A stretch of DNA of 26,543 nucleotides from CAZULF01 sp964621215 (GTDB lineage Bacteria; Pseudomonadota; Gammaproteobacteria; UBA1113): NCBI GenBank assembly GCA_964621215.1, contig CAZULF010000019.1, positions 1-26,543 on the forward strand, given 5' to 3'. Shown piece after piece: positions 17,362 to 24,957 of the stretch. A program made the translations under genes and the position numbers. Numbering within the stretch: the stretch's first letter is position 1; the number at the start of each line of letters is the position of its first letter. The notes under the pieces were generated by a model that saw only the letters and a program-made list of their open reading frames with translations, ran no database searches and was not told the origin of the DNA.

Positions 17362-18927
17362 CTAAGGAATAGGAACTGGTAGTAACGTATTACCCGTACC
17401 TGTTGACATTACATTATTTACTGCTGCGGGTTGCTGGCCTACAAAATTACTTACCGGAACGTTGGTTGCTGGATTTGTCATGGTATTCGTTGGGTAGGCG
17501 CCCGTGTTCGTTATGGCATTAGCTGCAGCAGGAAGATTACTCAGCGTCGGCATAGTTGTTAGAGGCGTTTCCGAGCCCGCGGGTGGTACCACATTACTCA
17601 AGGTCACATCGCTCAAGAATAAAATTCCTAAACTAATACCCGAATTAATTTCCACGGTCGGTTTACGACGGAACACTTCACCCATTTGTTGGCCCCAACT
17701 TTGGCCAACTTGTCCCAATCCAGCAAATACTTGATCGATTCCACTGAGATCACCATAATTTGTCGTGGTAGTACCAAATAAGTTAGTCGTGGTAGTACTA
17801 CCTCCCTGTGCAATTGCTTGTCCCCATCCTTCCAGAAACGCTGAGCCAAACAAAGTGCCATAGCGCTGTAAATAATGATAATTGACTTCACTGGCTAATG
17901 CCGTACGCGCCGTATCAGGATCAATCGCCACCGCACTGACACTGACGGACTCGGGTTCAGCCGGAATACTCATCACGGTGAAATTTAAGATCAGTTTATC
18001 TGGGCCGTTAGTGCCTGGTATTTGTTGAGCATTTTGAATGGATCCAACCAATCGCGCGCCTTTATATGGCCCAGTAACGATTTTCACCATAATAGGACCG
18101 GGCTCATCGCTATTCACCGCTGTCTCAAGCACACCGAAAAAGATCGAGCCGGCTTTAATCACTGGCGCGGCAGTCGAACCATTAGCATTCGTACCCCTGT
18201 TATTGCCTTTATTGCTCGCGTTGCCTTCCTGGTCAAGTTTGGATTGGTTATTCACCGTGGGCTCTTTATAAGTACCTTTTACATATTGTTGTGTTGGTGT
18301 AGAAGTATTGGAAGTCCAAGCGGCCATCAATTGCTGTGCTTCTCGCTGCATGGATTGTTGTGTTTGCTGCAATTCTTGTTGCATTTGTTGCGAGCTTAGC
18401 GTATCCAATTTTTTCTGCATCGCATCTAATTGCGCTTTTTGCTGATCTTGTAATGCTTTTAATTGCGCCTCTGTCATGCTAACTTTTTTTGAACCTTCTG
18501 CTGCATTAGCTTCATTCTCTTCCTCTGCATTAGCACCTGCAGCTTTCCCAGCTAAATTCGCTCCTTCCGCTCCCTCTTCCATTCCTGTACCAAACTCCGC
18601 AGGATTAACATTGCCTTGCAAAGATCCCGCGTGAATCACTGTAGGAATAGCTGTTCCGCCACCTTGTTGTGCAGATTGATAATTTTGTTCATTCACTTGC
18701 TGCTGTACCTGGGCATACTGTGGCGTGGTTGGATTCAAACCCGGAACAGATTGTAAATGACTGGCTTTGGTTAATTGCGCTGCGCTTTGCTGGTTTACAT
18801 TACTACGACGAAAACTAAGAAAACCAATCAACATAACAACTAACAAAATAATCACTGTCATGATAATGACGGTTCGCATTTTCACGTTAGAAAATAATGC
18901 CGATAGGTTTTCTAACTTACTGGCCAT
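17362..18927 (-). CDS. icmE: IcmE/DotG, VirB10-like channel protein, short form
   Basis: A 521-aa protein against about 1048 in Legionella. Layout: short cytoplasmic N-terminus, membrane segment at about 18-40, a region with SVPGLNPTTPQY typical of DotG, a glutamine-rich coiled coil (about 150-205), a low-complexity linker, and a VirB10/TraO-type C-terminal domain from about 255 (GSIFFGVLETAVNSDEPGPI, KGARLVGS, AFLEGWGQAIAQ). The long pentapeptide-like repeat tract of Legionella DotG is absent; the size is nearer IncI plasmid TraO. DotG spans from inner to outer membrane and forms the central channel. The start follows the icmK stop by 2 nt, with GAGGG inside the icmK end as ribosome binding site, which suggests translational coupling. 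Confidence 0.93.
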   Translation of the reverse strand: MASKLENLSALFSNVKMRTVIIMTVIILLVVMLIGFLSFRRSNVNQQSAAQLTKASHLQSVPGLNPTTPQYAQVQQQVNEQNYQSAQQGGGTAIPTVIHAGSLQGNVNPAEFGTGMEEGAEGANLAGKAAGANAEEENEANAAEGSKKVSMTEAQLKALQDQQKAQLDAMQKKLDTLSSQQMQQELQQTQQSMQREAQQLMAAWTSNTSTPTQQYVKGTYKEPTVNNQSKLDQEGNASNKGNNRGTNANGSTAAPVIKAGSIFFGVLETAVNSDEPGPIMVKIVTGPYKGARLVGSIQNAQQIPGTNGPDKLILNFTVMSIPAEPESVSVSAVAIDPDTARTALASEVNYHYLQRYGTLFGSAFLEGWGQAIAQGGSTTTTNLFGTTTTNYGDLSGIDQVFAGLGQVGQSWGQQMGEVFRRKPTVEINSGISLGILFLSDVTLSNVVPPAGSETPLTTMPTLSNLPAAANAITNTGAYPTNTMTNPATNVPVSNFVGQQPAAVNNVMSTGTGNTLLPVPIP

Positions 18928-18929
18928 GC

Positions 18930-20102
18930 TTATAATCCCTCAACCTTGATTTGCAAAACCTTACCATAACGCGAAAGTAAAAGCATGGGGGTTGGTTGTA
19001 ACTGGTAAGCATTCATGCCATCGGCACTCGACATTTTAGAAAGCCATGCCGGCGAAATGAGCGTAAATTGGGTTCTCACATACATCGTATGCGTTCCCAC
19101 GACCCAAACTTGAGCAATGTTTTCACTGACATTAAGACGTTTTGCGCCATCGGGTGGAACCGCATCGAGAATATTCAACAGATTTTGATCCGCTTGTCCG
19201 GGTAAACCTGCGCCTTGCATACCAGGACGCGCATTAGGCCCCAATCCTTCCATACGCAAATCTACACGATAATCTACGACCTTTTGTCCCGGTACTAATG
19301 TTAGCATCACAGGGGTATCAAGCTTCACTAGTTTGACAGCTAAATTTCCGTAGGTATATGTCGCTCGTGCTTGAACCATTAACGTATTACTTTTTTTATC
19401 CCACGTAATATTAAAAACACTGGGATTACCAATATCGTAAGATTCAATGGGCCACGGTGCGCCGGTGGAATCAATAAACACTAACGAAGAAACAAAACCC
19501 CGCGATAGACGAATCACGGGCGGGGTTGCGCCCGGCGATAAGTTTACCATTAACGAGGTTGATGTCGGTTGCGGCGCTTCATTATTAGGCGGCGTGGCTT
19601 GCGCACGTTGTGTAGCATCCAACATATTATTGAGCGTTTGAATTTGCTGCGGTGTTAATGGAAACGCCGTATTAGCCACGGCACTAAACGCTTGATCACG
19701 GGCTTCTATCACTGTTTCATCTTGTGAATCCCAGGGAATAGAAGGGGTATTCTTAAGCTTAGCAACGGATTCTGATGTAGCATTTTGCGTTGTTGATTCT
19801 GTGTTTTTTTCTGAGGTGTCTTTTGCCGTTGTTGTCGTTGCGTTTTTTTGCGCGTTATCTTGAGTGGATGATGCTTGTTCCTGTCCTTGCAATATCTGCG
19901 AAACCTGCTGCGCGACACCAGGATTTTGTGCTAAAAAATCCGCAAGTGCTTGCGTATTATTTTGATTTTTGTCTGTTCCTTTAGGCGTAGCATTACTCAT
20001 AGATGACTTTTCTGCATAAGCAGCATCCATTTCTTCGTCAGCAAAGACGGGGCGCTCCAGCCCAATTAATAATACTATTGTTAATACAACCTGTTTCCAC
20101 AT
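18930..20102 (-). CDS. icmK: IcmK/DotH, outer-membrane core protein
   Basis: A 390-aa protein when started at ATG 20102, which follows the upstream stop by 11 nt and has TAAGG upstream. The longer frame from 20132 overlaps the previous gene and would bury the signal peptide behind ten residues. The signal peptide is residues 1-21, with cleavage after VFA. A glutamine- and threonine-rich spacer (about 40-110) precedes the conserved DotH domain (about 150-390: GFVSSLVFIDSTGAPWPI, NTLMVQARATYTYGNLAVKL, QVWVVGTHTMYVRTQF). DotH is the VirB9-like part of the outer-membrane complex and in Legionella depends on the lipoproteins DotC and DotD, which are not in this window. Confidence 0.95.
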   Translation of the reverse strand: MWKQVVLTIVLLIGLERPVFADEEMDAAYAEKSSMSNATPKGTDKNQNNTQALADFLAQNPGVAQQVSQILQGQEQASSTQDNAQKNATTTTAKDTSEKNTESTTQNATSESVAKLKNTPSIPWDSQDETVIEARDQAFSAVANTAFPLTPQQIQTLNNMLDATQRAQATPPNNEAPQPTSTSLMVNLSPGATPPVIRLSRGFVSSLVFIDSTGAPWPIESYDIGNPSVFNITWDKKSNTLMVQARATYTYGNLAVKLVKLDTPVMLTLVPGQKVVDYRVDLRMEGLGPNARPGMQGAGLPGQADQNLLNILDAVPPDGAKRLNVSENIAQVWVVGTHTMYVRTQFTLISPAWLSKMSSADGMNAYQLQPTPMLLLSRYGKVLQIKVEGL

Positions 20103-20113
20103 AGAAATATGCC

Positions 20114-20719
20114 TTAAGCTCGCTGCACCCAAATTTGATCAATACCAATACCTCGCGGATCTTGCGATGGATCAGTTCGCACTATCATCATGGTAACGAT
20201 AAACCGATTTTGTTGCACCTGACTTGCCGTCTGATAGGTGACTAACAATGGTAATTGTACCTTCCACGATTCCCGACCTAACAATATTCCTGATTTTAGC
20301 AGTATTGGCTTATTTTGTACCACTGCTGTGACTAATAATTGTTGAGAAACTAATTGTTCTAATATCCCTGACTCTTCTAATGCTTTCTGAAAGGATTCAC
20401 CACCGGAAGGCGTAAAATAATGATTAATCACTTCTACCAATTGTGTTTTATAATGCGCTTGATCATACGTATATGCCGCTGATGCTGCTTCTGCCGCCCA
20501 GTTCAATAAGGATTGCTTATTGATAATTCGTGACTTCAATGGCGGCATTCGTTTTAAAACTGGTTTACTACCTTGCTGCGCTGTGAACTGATAATATCCA
20601 GCCTCTTTTTGATGCGTCATCATATAAAAAGCTATCACCAACAACACTATATCGAGTATTGCTACAAAGGCAATACCTTGCATCAAACTGCGATTTTTTT
20701 GACGATACTGTTGTCGCAT
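20114..20719 (-). CDS. Second IcmL/DotI-family protein
   Basis: A 201-aa protein with one membrane segment (about 11-35) and a full VirB8-like periplasmic domain (LLNWAAEAASAAYTYDQAHY, WKVQLPLLVTYQT, RFIVTMMIVRTDP, GIGIDQIWVQRA). These blocks are also seen in the 267-aa neighbour, so the two are diverged paralogues. It occupies the icmL position of the Legionella order, while its neighbour occupies icmM. Coxiella also carries two icmL genes. It lacks the RLRNDFYRDNYRR block of typical DotI. It probably forms a mixed DotI-type complex in place of DotI-DotJ; this is inference. Confidence 0.85.
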   Translation of the reverse strand: MRQQYRQKNRSLMQGIAFVAILDIVLLVIAFYMMTHQKEAGYYQFTAQQGSKPVLKRMPPLKSRIINKQSLLNWAAEAASAAYTYDQAHYKTQLVEVINHYFTPSGGESFQKALEESGILEQLVSQQLLVTAVVQNKPILLKSGILLGRESWKVQLPLLVTYQTASQVQQNRFIVTMMIVRTDPSQDPRGIGIDQIWVQRA

Positions 20720-20739
20720 AAATTATACTGCTCTTACTA

Positions 20740-21543
20740 CTAGGCTTGATTACGCACTGGGTTCCCGCCCACTCCATCTGGCGCCACTGCTCCCTTTACT
20801 AGCAGCTGACTGACACCAATACCTTGCAATCCATCCACATTCGGCGCTGCATTATCGACTAAAAGTGAGGTTCGAACTATAGTCATTTGTACATCTACAT
20901 TACGTCGCGATGCCACATTCATCGCAGAACTTTCATACGATATTTGTAAGGGTACTTTGACTACCCATGCGTAACGGCCTTTGTAATTACCTGATTGCAT
21001 CACCCCTTGTGATAATATTTGTGGGGCGCCGGTAGGTTGCGATGTTACGATAAATTTCCCTTGAACGACCGCATCTAAATCTTTTGATGCTGTCAATGCT
21101 TTCATAAACGCAGCGCCACCGGTATCGGTGAAATATGTTTCTTTTGCATAGGCTAATTGCTGATTAAGCTGTGCAAAATTAAAAGTAAAGGAAGCGGCCG
21201 CGGCTCGGGCAGCCCAATTTTGCATTTGTCCTTGAGACATGGAGGGTTGGTTTAAGGCTCTTAAAGGTGCTAATCCACCTATTGCATTAGTTGCAAAATA
21301 ACGTGGTTGTGGTCGATGTGTTGTCAAATAATAAATCCAAAATAGCAAGCTAAACATTAATACCATTAACATTAATAAGATGACGATAAGGCGTCGATAA
21401 TTATCACGATAAAAATCGTTACGCAAACGGATTAACTCTACGGCATCCATGCGGGATTTACTGCTGGCTATTTTGGCTTTATTGCCCCCTTCTGCAGTTT
21501 TAGTCTCTTCTGGGGAAACCGATTTTTTTGGTGGCTCTGCCAT
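20740..21543 (-). CDS. icmL: IcmL/DotI, VirB8-like inner-membrane protein
   Basis: A 267-aa protein, longer than Legionella IcmL (212) through a charged 30-residue N-terminal extension and a short C-terminal tail. The segment RLRNDFYRDNYRR (39-51) directly before the membrane helix (52-74) is characteristic of DotI. The periplasmic domain (about 100-250) contains WAARAAAASFTFNF and YAWVVKVPLQISYESS, and its C-terminal part matches the VirB8-like fold known for DotI. It is placed where icmM/dotJ stands in Legionella. GAGGT lies 7 nt before the start. Confidence 0.92.
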   Translation of the reverse strand: MAEPPKKSVSPEETKTAEGGNKAKIASSKSRMDAVELIRLRNDFYRDNYRRLIVILLMLMVLMFSLLFWIYYLTTHRPQPRYFATNAIGGLAPLRALNQPSMSQGQMQNWAARAAAASFTFNFAQLNQQLAYAKETYFTDTGGAAFMKALTASKDLDAVVQGKFIVTSQPTGAPQILSQGVMQSGNYKGRYAWVVKVPLQISYESSAMNVASRRNVDVQMTIVRTSLLVDNAAPNVDGLQGIGVSQLLVKGAVAPDGVGGNPVRNQA

Positions 21544-21557
21544 AGTATTACCTCATC

Positions 21558-22259
21558 CTAACTTTGTGGTGTTAATCGTCGGAACGTAATTTGCACACGG
21601 TTATTAACTAACTGACCTTCCTTTGTTTCATTATGCGCAATAGGGTATTGGCTACCATAACCAATAGCGTACATAAAAGCAGGGCGCACGCCATCGCGCC
21701 ATAGTTCTTCCTGAATATATTGTGCCTGCTGACGCGATAAAGCAACATTTCTTGCTTCATCGCCGGAATTATTGGTATAACCTGCAACTTTAATGGTTTC
21801 CGTATCGTATAAATTGATAAATTTTGCTACGTCTTTAAGGGCCGGATACATATTTGCATTAAGATGAGACGAATTGGGGTAAAAGTAGCTGGTCGAGGGT
21901 AGTACGATCATATAATCCTCACCAATGCGTATAACTTGCACATGATCGCGCGCGAGTTGTGAAATTAGCTGATCCGTTGGCGACTCATTCTCTAACATAG
22001 CGGATGCCACGGCGCCACCAACAATTCCTCCCATAGCCGCAGCCACAGGAATTGCGACACCCCCTCCCGATACCGCCCCAACCGCGGCACCTGCCACACC
22101 CCCAACTAATACGCCGGTTGCCATTTTACTATTATCTACCTCTGCTGGCGGGGTATCCGTATCAGCCATATGCGCGCAGCCCAATACACTGCCAATTAAA
22201 AACAGTAAAATACAGCGAAAAAAGAGCTTTATGTGGCCATCACGCGTGAAAAATTTCAT
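21558..22259 (-). CDS. icmN: IcmN/DotK, OmpA-like lipoprotein
   Basis: A 233-aa lipoprotein when started at ATG 22259; the 35 codons upstream in the same frame look non-coding. The lipobox LIGSVLGC puts the lipidated cysteine at 28, and the following alanine favours outer-membrane sorting. A glycine-rich hydrophobic stretch of about 40 residues (about 47-88, with GxxxG-like spacing) resembles glycine-zipper membrane segments. The C-terminal part (about 110-230) is OmpA-like: KVAGYTNNSGDEARNVALSRQQAQYI and NNRVQITF, the usual peptidoglycan-binding region. Legionella DotK is a shorter lipoprotein (about 189 aa) at the edge of the outer-membrane core. It is the first gene of the operon here; I see no strong promoter before it and its ribosome site is weak. 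Confidence 0.88.
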   Translation of the reverse strand: MKFFTRDGHIKLFFRCILLFLIGSVLGCAHMADTDTPPAEVDNSKMATGVLVGGVAGAAVGAVSGGGVAIPVAAAMGGIVGGAVASAMLENESPTDQLISQLARDHVQVIRIGEDYMIVLPSTSYFYPNSSHLNANMYPALKDVAKFINLYDTETIKVAGYTNNSGDEARNVALSRQQAQYIQEELWRDGVRPAFMYAIGYGSQYPIAHNETKEGQLVNNRVQITFRRLTPQS

Positions 22260-22452
22260 ATTGGCGTTACATCCATTGTCTTTCAACAATAGTACCTGAT
22301 TCCGATAAAAAGGAAAAATAAACCTGTTGTAGCCTAGATGAAGCGCAGCGGAATCCGGGATCAAATTTAAGCTGATCCCGGATTCCGCTAGCGCTCCATC
22401 CAGGCGACATGATAATCTAGATCAAATTTAGTTTTGATACAGGTACTGAGCC
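22260..22452. other. 193-bp divergent intergenic region
   Basis: Between icmN (minus) and marC (plus). It contains the palindromic element at 22347-22389 and must hold the promoter of the Dot/Icm operon. On the minus strand only a poor TACTAT box (about 22290) is seen, so the operon may depend on an activator or on another promoter. Confidence 0.6.
22347..22389. repeat. 17-bp perfect inverted repeat, REP-like
   Basis: AGCGGAATCCGGGATCA and its exact complement form 17-bp arms around a 9-base loop (22364-22372). Outside, GATG-AGCGC and GCGC-CCATC continue the pairing with bulges out to about 22336-22400. The style (CGGAATCC...GGATTCCG with CGC and CATCC flanks) is typical of dispersed intergenic palindromes in gammaproteobacteria. 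There is no T-run. Confidence 0.7.
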
Positions 22453-23052
22453 ATGACCCTTTTTTCTGTAGTCGTCATCTTCCTCATTTTGATGGACCCA
22501 TTAGGTAATATCCCTGTGTTTCTGGCTGTCCTCAAAAATACACCCGCCGCCCGCCGCAAAAAAATCATCGCTCGCGAATGCTTATTTGCCTTTATCATAT
22601 TGAGTCTCTTCCTTTTTGGCGGAAGCTATATCATGGAAGGGTTACAAGTCACGTCTTCGGCCTTTAGTATTGCTGGGGGTGTGATTTTATTTCTTGTTGC
22701 TTTAAAAATGATCTTTCCGCCCGAGCATATGCATGTCACTGACAAACCCATGCGAGAACCCTTTATCGTGCCATTAGCTATTCCCATGGTTGCCGGTCCG
22801 TCAGCGATGACGATGGTGTTGCTCTTCTCCACCGAACATCCTGAGCAAATCTGGATGTGTTTTATCGCTCTGATCATCGCCTCCGTCATTTCTGTTATCA
22901 CGCTACTTTTTTCAGACGCATTGCAGCGCCTGCTCGGAGAACGCGGCATCATTGCATTAGAACGACTAATGGGGATGATTTTGACTGTTGTGGCAGTGCA
23001 AATGCTATTGGATGGCTTTGCGAGTTATTTTCACATTAGTGCGGGAGGATGA
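22453..23052 (+). CDS. MarC-family integral membrane protein
   Basis: A 199-aa protein with about six membrane segments and the family features MDPLGNIPVF near the N-terminus, ITPP-like spacing and PLAIPMVAGPSAMTMV in the middle. This matches MarC/YhgN (UPF0056), an inner-membrane family of about 200 residues whose transport role is not established. The usual length is complete. It is divergent from the Dot/Icm operon and not obviously functionally linked to it. The ribosome binding site is weak (GAG, 5 nt before the ATG). Confidence 0.93.
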   Translation: MTLFSVVVIFLILMDPLGNIPVFLAVLKNTPAARRKKIIARECLFAFIILSLFLFGGSYIMEGLQVTSSAFSIAGGVILFLVALKMIFPPEHMHVTDKPMREPFIVPLAIPMVAGPSAMTMVLLFSTEHPEQIWMCFIALIIASVISVITLLFSDALQRLLGERGIIALERLMGMILTVVAVQMLLDGFASYFHISAGG

Positions 23053-23064
23053 ATAAGAGAAGTT

Positions 23065-23112
23065 GTCATGCCAGCTTGGATGCCAGCCTGCGCTGGCATG
23101 ACCATATTTTTT
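23065..23112. terminator. Stem-loop with T-run after marC
   Basis: GTCATGCCAGC (23065-23075) pairs with GCTGGCATGAC (23092-23102), 11 bp with a 16-base loop, followed by ATATTTTTTAT on the plus strand. It could end marC transcription 13 nt after its stop. The arms also resemble widespread intergenic palindromes, so it may be a repeat used as a terminator. The rnfH stop is at 23111 on the other strand. Confidence 0.6.
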
Positions 23113-23443
23113 ATTTCCGTCCTGAGACCTTAGGTTGGCTGCGGCGAGTTCTTTCGCTACGGCGTTCTTGCGATACTTTATTCAGTCGAGCTTGTTTAGG
23201 ATCGATGAGGAGCGGGCGGTAAATTTCGATTCGATCTTCCGCTTCAACCGATTTATCGAGCGTCACTTGTCGTCCCCAAATACCTATTTTTAACTGTTCA
23301 AGCTGCAACGCTGGACACTCCTGCAGTAGGCCCGACGTTTTGATCACATGTGCTACTGTGTCACCTAGCTCAACCTGTAATCGATATTGCCATTGTTTTT
23401 GCGGCAAAGCATAGACTACTTCTACCCAAATTTTATTTTCCAT
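23111..23443 (-). CDS. rnfH: RnfH-family ubiquitin-like fold protein
   Basis: A 110-aa protein of the RnfH (UPF0125) family: a beta-grasp domain (about 1-80) with KIWVEVVYALPQKQW, KIGIWGR and DRIEIYRPL, followed by a basic tail (about 85-110). The name comes from rnf gene clusters, but most bacteria carry it next to ratA as here; its function is unclear. It overlaps the end of ratA by 11 nt, implying co-transcription and coupled translation. Confidence 0.93.
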   Translation of the reverse strand: MENKIWVEVVYALPQKQWQYRLQVELGDTVAHVIKTSGLLQECPALQLEQLKIGIWGRQVTLDKSVEAEDRIEIYRPLLIDPKQARLNKVSQERRSERTRRSQPKVSGRK

Positions 23444-23867
23444 ATAATTCAGCTGCTCGCTGGCAAAATGCGTCGACTAAAGAATTGGTGACTTGGGTAA
23501 ATACCGGACCTAAGGCCATACCAATCAGAAAATTACTGAACTCAAATTCTAAATCAAGAGTCACTTTACAGGATTGTTCGTCAAGGGCTTCAAATCGCCA
23601 AAAACCTTCTAATTGCTTGAATGGCCCTTCTACCAAACGCACTTCAATCATTTTATTTTTTTGAATGCGGTTTAACGTCGTAAATGATTTTTCGATACCG
23701 CCTTTCTCTAGTGTCAATTCCGCTTTTACTTCATTTTCATCACGACTTAAGATCGTACTCCGCGAACACCACGGCAAAAAAGCTGGGTAATGCTCAATCT
23801 CGTCCACTAAAGCATACATCTGTGCTGCCGAAAACTGCACCACCGCATCACGTTTGATTACTGTCAT
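23433..23867 (-). CDS. ratA: RatA, START-fold protein of the COQ10 type
   Basis: A 144-aa protein of the RatA/COQ10 family: AAQMYALVDEIEHYPAFLPWCSRS near the start and VTLDLEFEFSNFLIGMALGPVF near the end, with the helix-grip START fold. In E. coli RatA was reported to block 70S ribosome assembly; relatives bind ubiquinone. It is paired with rnfH, and the pair lies next to smpB, a common gammaproteobacterial arrangement. It is divergent from smpB with 109 bp between starts. Confidence 0.93.
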   Translation of the reverse strand: MTVIKRDAVVQFSAAQMYALVDEIEHYPAFLPWCSRSTILSRDENEVKAELTLEKGGIEKSFTTLNRIQKNKMIEVRLVEGPFKQLEGFWRFEALDEQSCKVTLDLEFEFSNFLIGMALGPVFTQVTNSLVDAFCQRAAELYGK

Positions 23868-23916
23868 AATTTAATTATCTACCTTTCTTAAATAACTGTA
23901 CGACCACATATCGCGC

Positions 23917-23944
23917 ATTATACAACAAAGTGGTAAAATATCAT
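23917..23944 (-). promoter_or_regulatory. Possible promoter of ratA-rnfH
   Basis: On the minus strand, TATAAT (23922-23917) is a consensus -10 box, with ATGATA 16 bp upstream as a four-of-six -35 match. It lies about 50 nt from the ratA start. No comparably good promoter for smpB is seen in the same gap. Confidence 0.4.
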
Positions 23945-23976
23945 CTAATCTACATCTGCAGAATATCAGGTATAAC

Positions 23977-24429
23977 ATGTCCGACAACACCATCGCTCTT
24001 AATAAAAAAGCGCGTTTTGAATATGAAATTGAAGAACAATTTGAGGCTGGCCTTGCCCTGGAAGGCTGGGAAGTCAAAAGCCTGCGCGCGGGCAAAGTAC
24101 AGTTAGTGGATAGTTACGTGCTATTAAAAGGGAATGAAGCTTGGCTGATTGGCTCGCTGATCACCCCATTAGGTACTGTTTCCACGCATATTAAACCCGA
24201 CCCCACCCGCACCCGAAAGTTATTGATGAAACGAGTCGAAATCGACCGATTGATTGGCGCAGTAGAGCGCAAGGGTTACACGTTGATTCCATTAGCCTTA
24301 TATTGGAAAAATAACCGAGTAAAAGTAAAAATTGCCCTGGCCAAAGGGAAGCAATTACACGATAAACGCGCGACTGAAAAAGACCGCGATTGGAAGCGGG
24401 AAAAGCAACGATTGAGCAAAATTCGTTAA
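23977..24429 (+). CDS. smpB: SmpB, tmRNA-binding protein
   Basis: A 150-aa SmpB of normal length. Conserved blocks are visible: NKKARFEYEIEEQFEAGLALEGWEVKSLRAGKVQL, the DSYV-containing strand, KRVEIDRLIGAVERKGYTLIPLALYW, and the basic C-terminal tail KRATEKDRDWKREKQRL that enters the ribosomal A site. SmpB delivers tmRNA to stalled ribosomes for trans-translation. The partner gene ssrA follows 63 nt downstream. AGG lies just before the start. Confidence 0.97.
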   Translation: MSDNTIALNKKARFEYEIEEQFEAGLALEGWEVKSLRAGKVQLVDSYVLLKGNEAWLIGSLITPLGTVSTHIKPDPTRTRKLLMKRVEIDRLIGAVERKGYTLIPLALYWKNNRVKVKIALAKGKQLHDKRATEKDRDWKREKQRLSKIR

Positions 24430-24445
24430 TTTTTAGCTAAATTAC

Positions 24446-24479
24446 TGGACAAAATGTCAAAAAAGGCAGAAAATATAAG
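24446..24479 (+). promoter_or_regulatory. Possible promoter of ssrA
   Basis: TGGACA (24446-24451) is a five-of-six -35 match. Candidate -10 boxes are GAAAAT (24469-24474, spacer 17) or TATAAG (24474-24479, spacer too long at 22). Transcription would start a few bases before the mature tmRNA end. Read-through from smpB is also possible, since no terminator separates them. Confidence 0.4.
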
Positions 24480-24492
24480 GGAGATAAGCATA

Positions 24493-24852
24493 GGGGGTGA
24501 CCTGGTTTCGACGTGGGTTACAAAGCCTTATGGTGCATGTCGAGGATGGTGACTCACCTCGTTAATCACGTTACTACATTATAGTCGCAAACGACGAACT
24601 CATTGCCGTAGCTGCTTAAAAACCAGCTTGGCACCAATATTCAGATGTGCTTGTGCATTTGAAACCATTGGTCATTGATCACAAGACCGCTAGGTAACGC
24701 GTCTGCCATTACCTGGTTAAATTTAGCAGAATCGCAACATCATTCCCCTGCCAGTCGGGGAAGGTGAAGTTAAAACTAATGACTTGGATACACATGTAGA
24801 TCCAAAGGTCGAGGATTTGCGGACGCGGGTTCGATTCCCGCCGCCTCCACCA
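24493..24852 (+). ncRNA. ssrA: Transfer-messenger RNA (tmRNA)
   Basis: About 360 nt. The 5' end GGGGGTGACCTGGTTTCGACG is the typical tmRNA start; its first seven bases pair with CGCCTCC just before ACCA at the 3' end (two G-U pairs), and GGTTCGATTCCCG gives the T-arm, with CCA encoded. The tag frame starts at GCA 24587 and ends at TAA 24617-24619, encoding ANDELIAVAA. It starts ANDE and ends AA like most gammaproteobacterial tags, but the middle LIAV differs from the E. coli tag. The RNA rescues stalled ribosomes and marks the products for proteolysis with SmpB. Confidence 0.97.
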
Positions 24853-24855
24853 AAT

Positions 24856-24892
24856 TAATAAAAAAGCCACCCGTTGGGTGGCTTTTTTATTA
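24856..24892 (+). terminator. Rho-independent terminator of ssrA
   Basis: A perfect 17-bp stem with AAGCCACCC/GGGTGGCTT at its core, a GTT loop and a run of six T residues. It lies 3 nt after the tmRNA CCA. The A-tract on the left makes it possibly bidirectional. Confidence 0.95.
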
Positions 24893-24957
24893 ATCTCGCG
24901 GCGCTGTGATCAAGCACCCACGTAGCGGGTTCATAAAACGGCAGGATTGCCGTTTTG
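24886..24957. repeat. 72-bp direct repeat, copy A (double hairpin)
   Basis: Matches copy B (26357-26428) at roughly 85-88% by eye. It begins with TTTATTAA then CTCGC and contains two hairpins: ACCC...GGGT around the sequence ACGTAGC, and AAAACGGCA/TGCCGTTTT around GGAT. Copies A and B bracket the regulator-nucleotidyltransferase cassette in the same orientation. Confidence 0.75.

Noticed and set aside
17628..18399. Alternative frames on both strands within icmE
   Set aside because: They lie wholly inside a well-supported gene and have no recognisable domains.
20103..20132. Longer start for icmK
   Set aside because: It overlaps the preceding gene and pushes the signal peptide inward; ATG 20102 has TAAGG upstream.
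22260..22364. Longer icmN start
   Set aside because: It would place 35 non-conserved residues before a clear lipoprotein signal peptide, which must be N-terminal.
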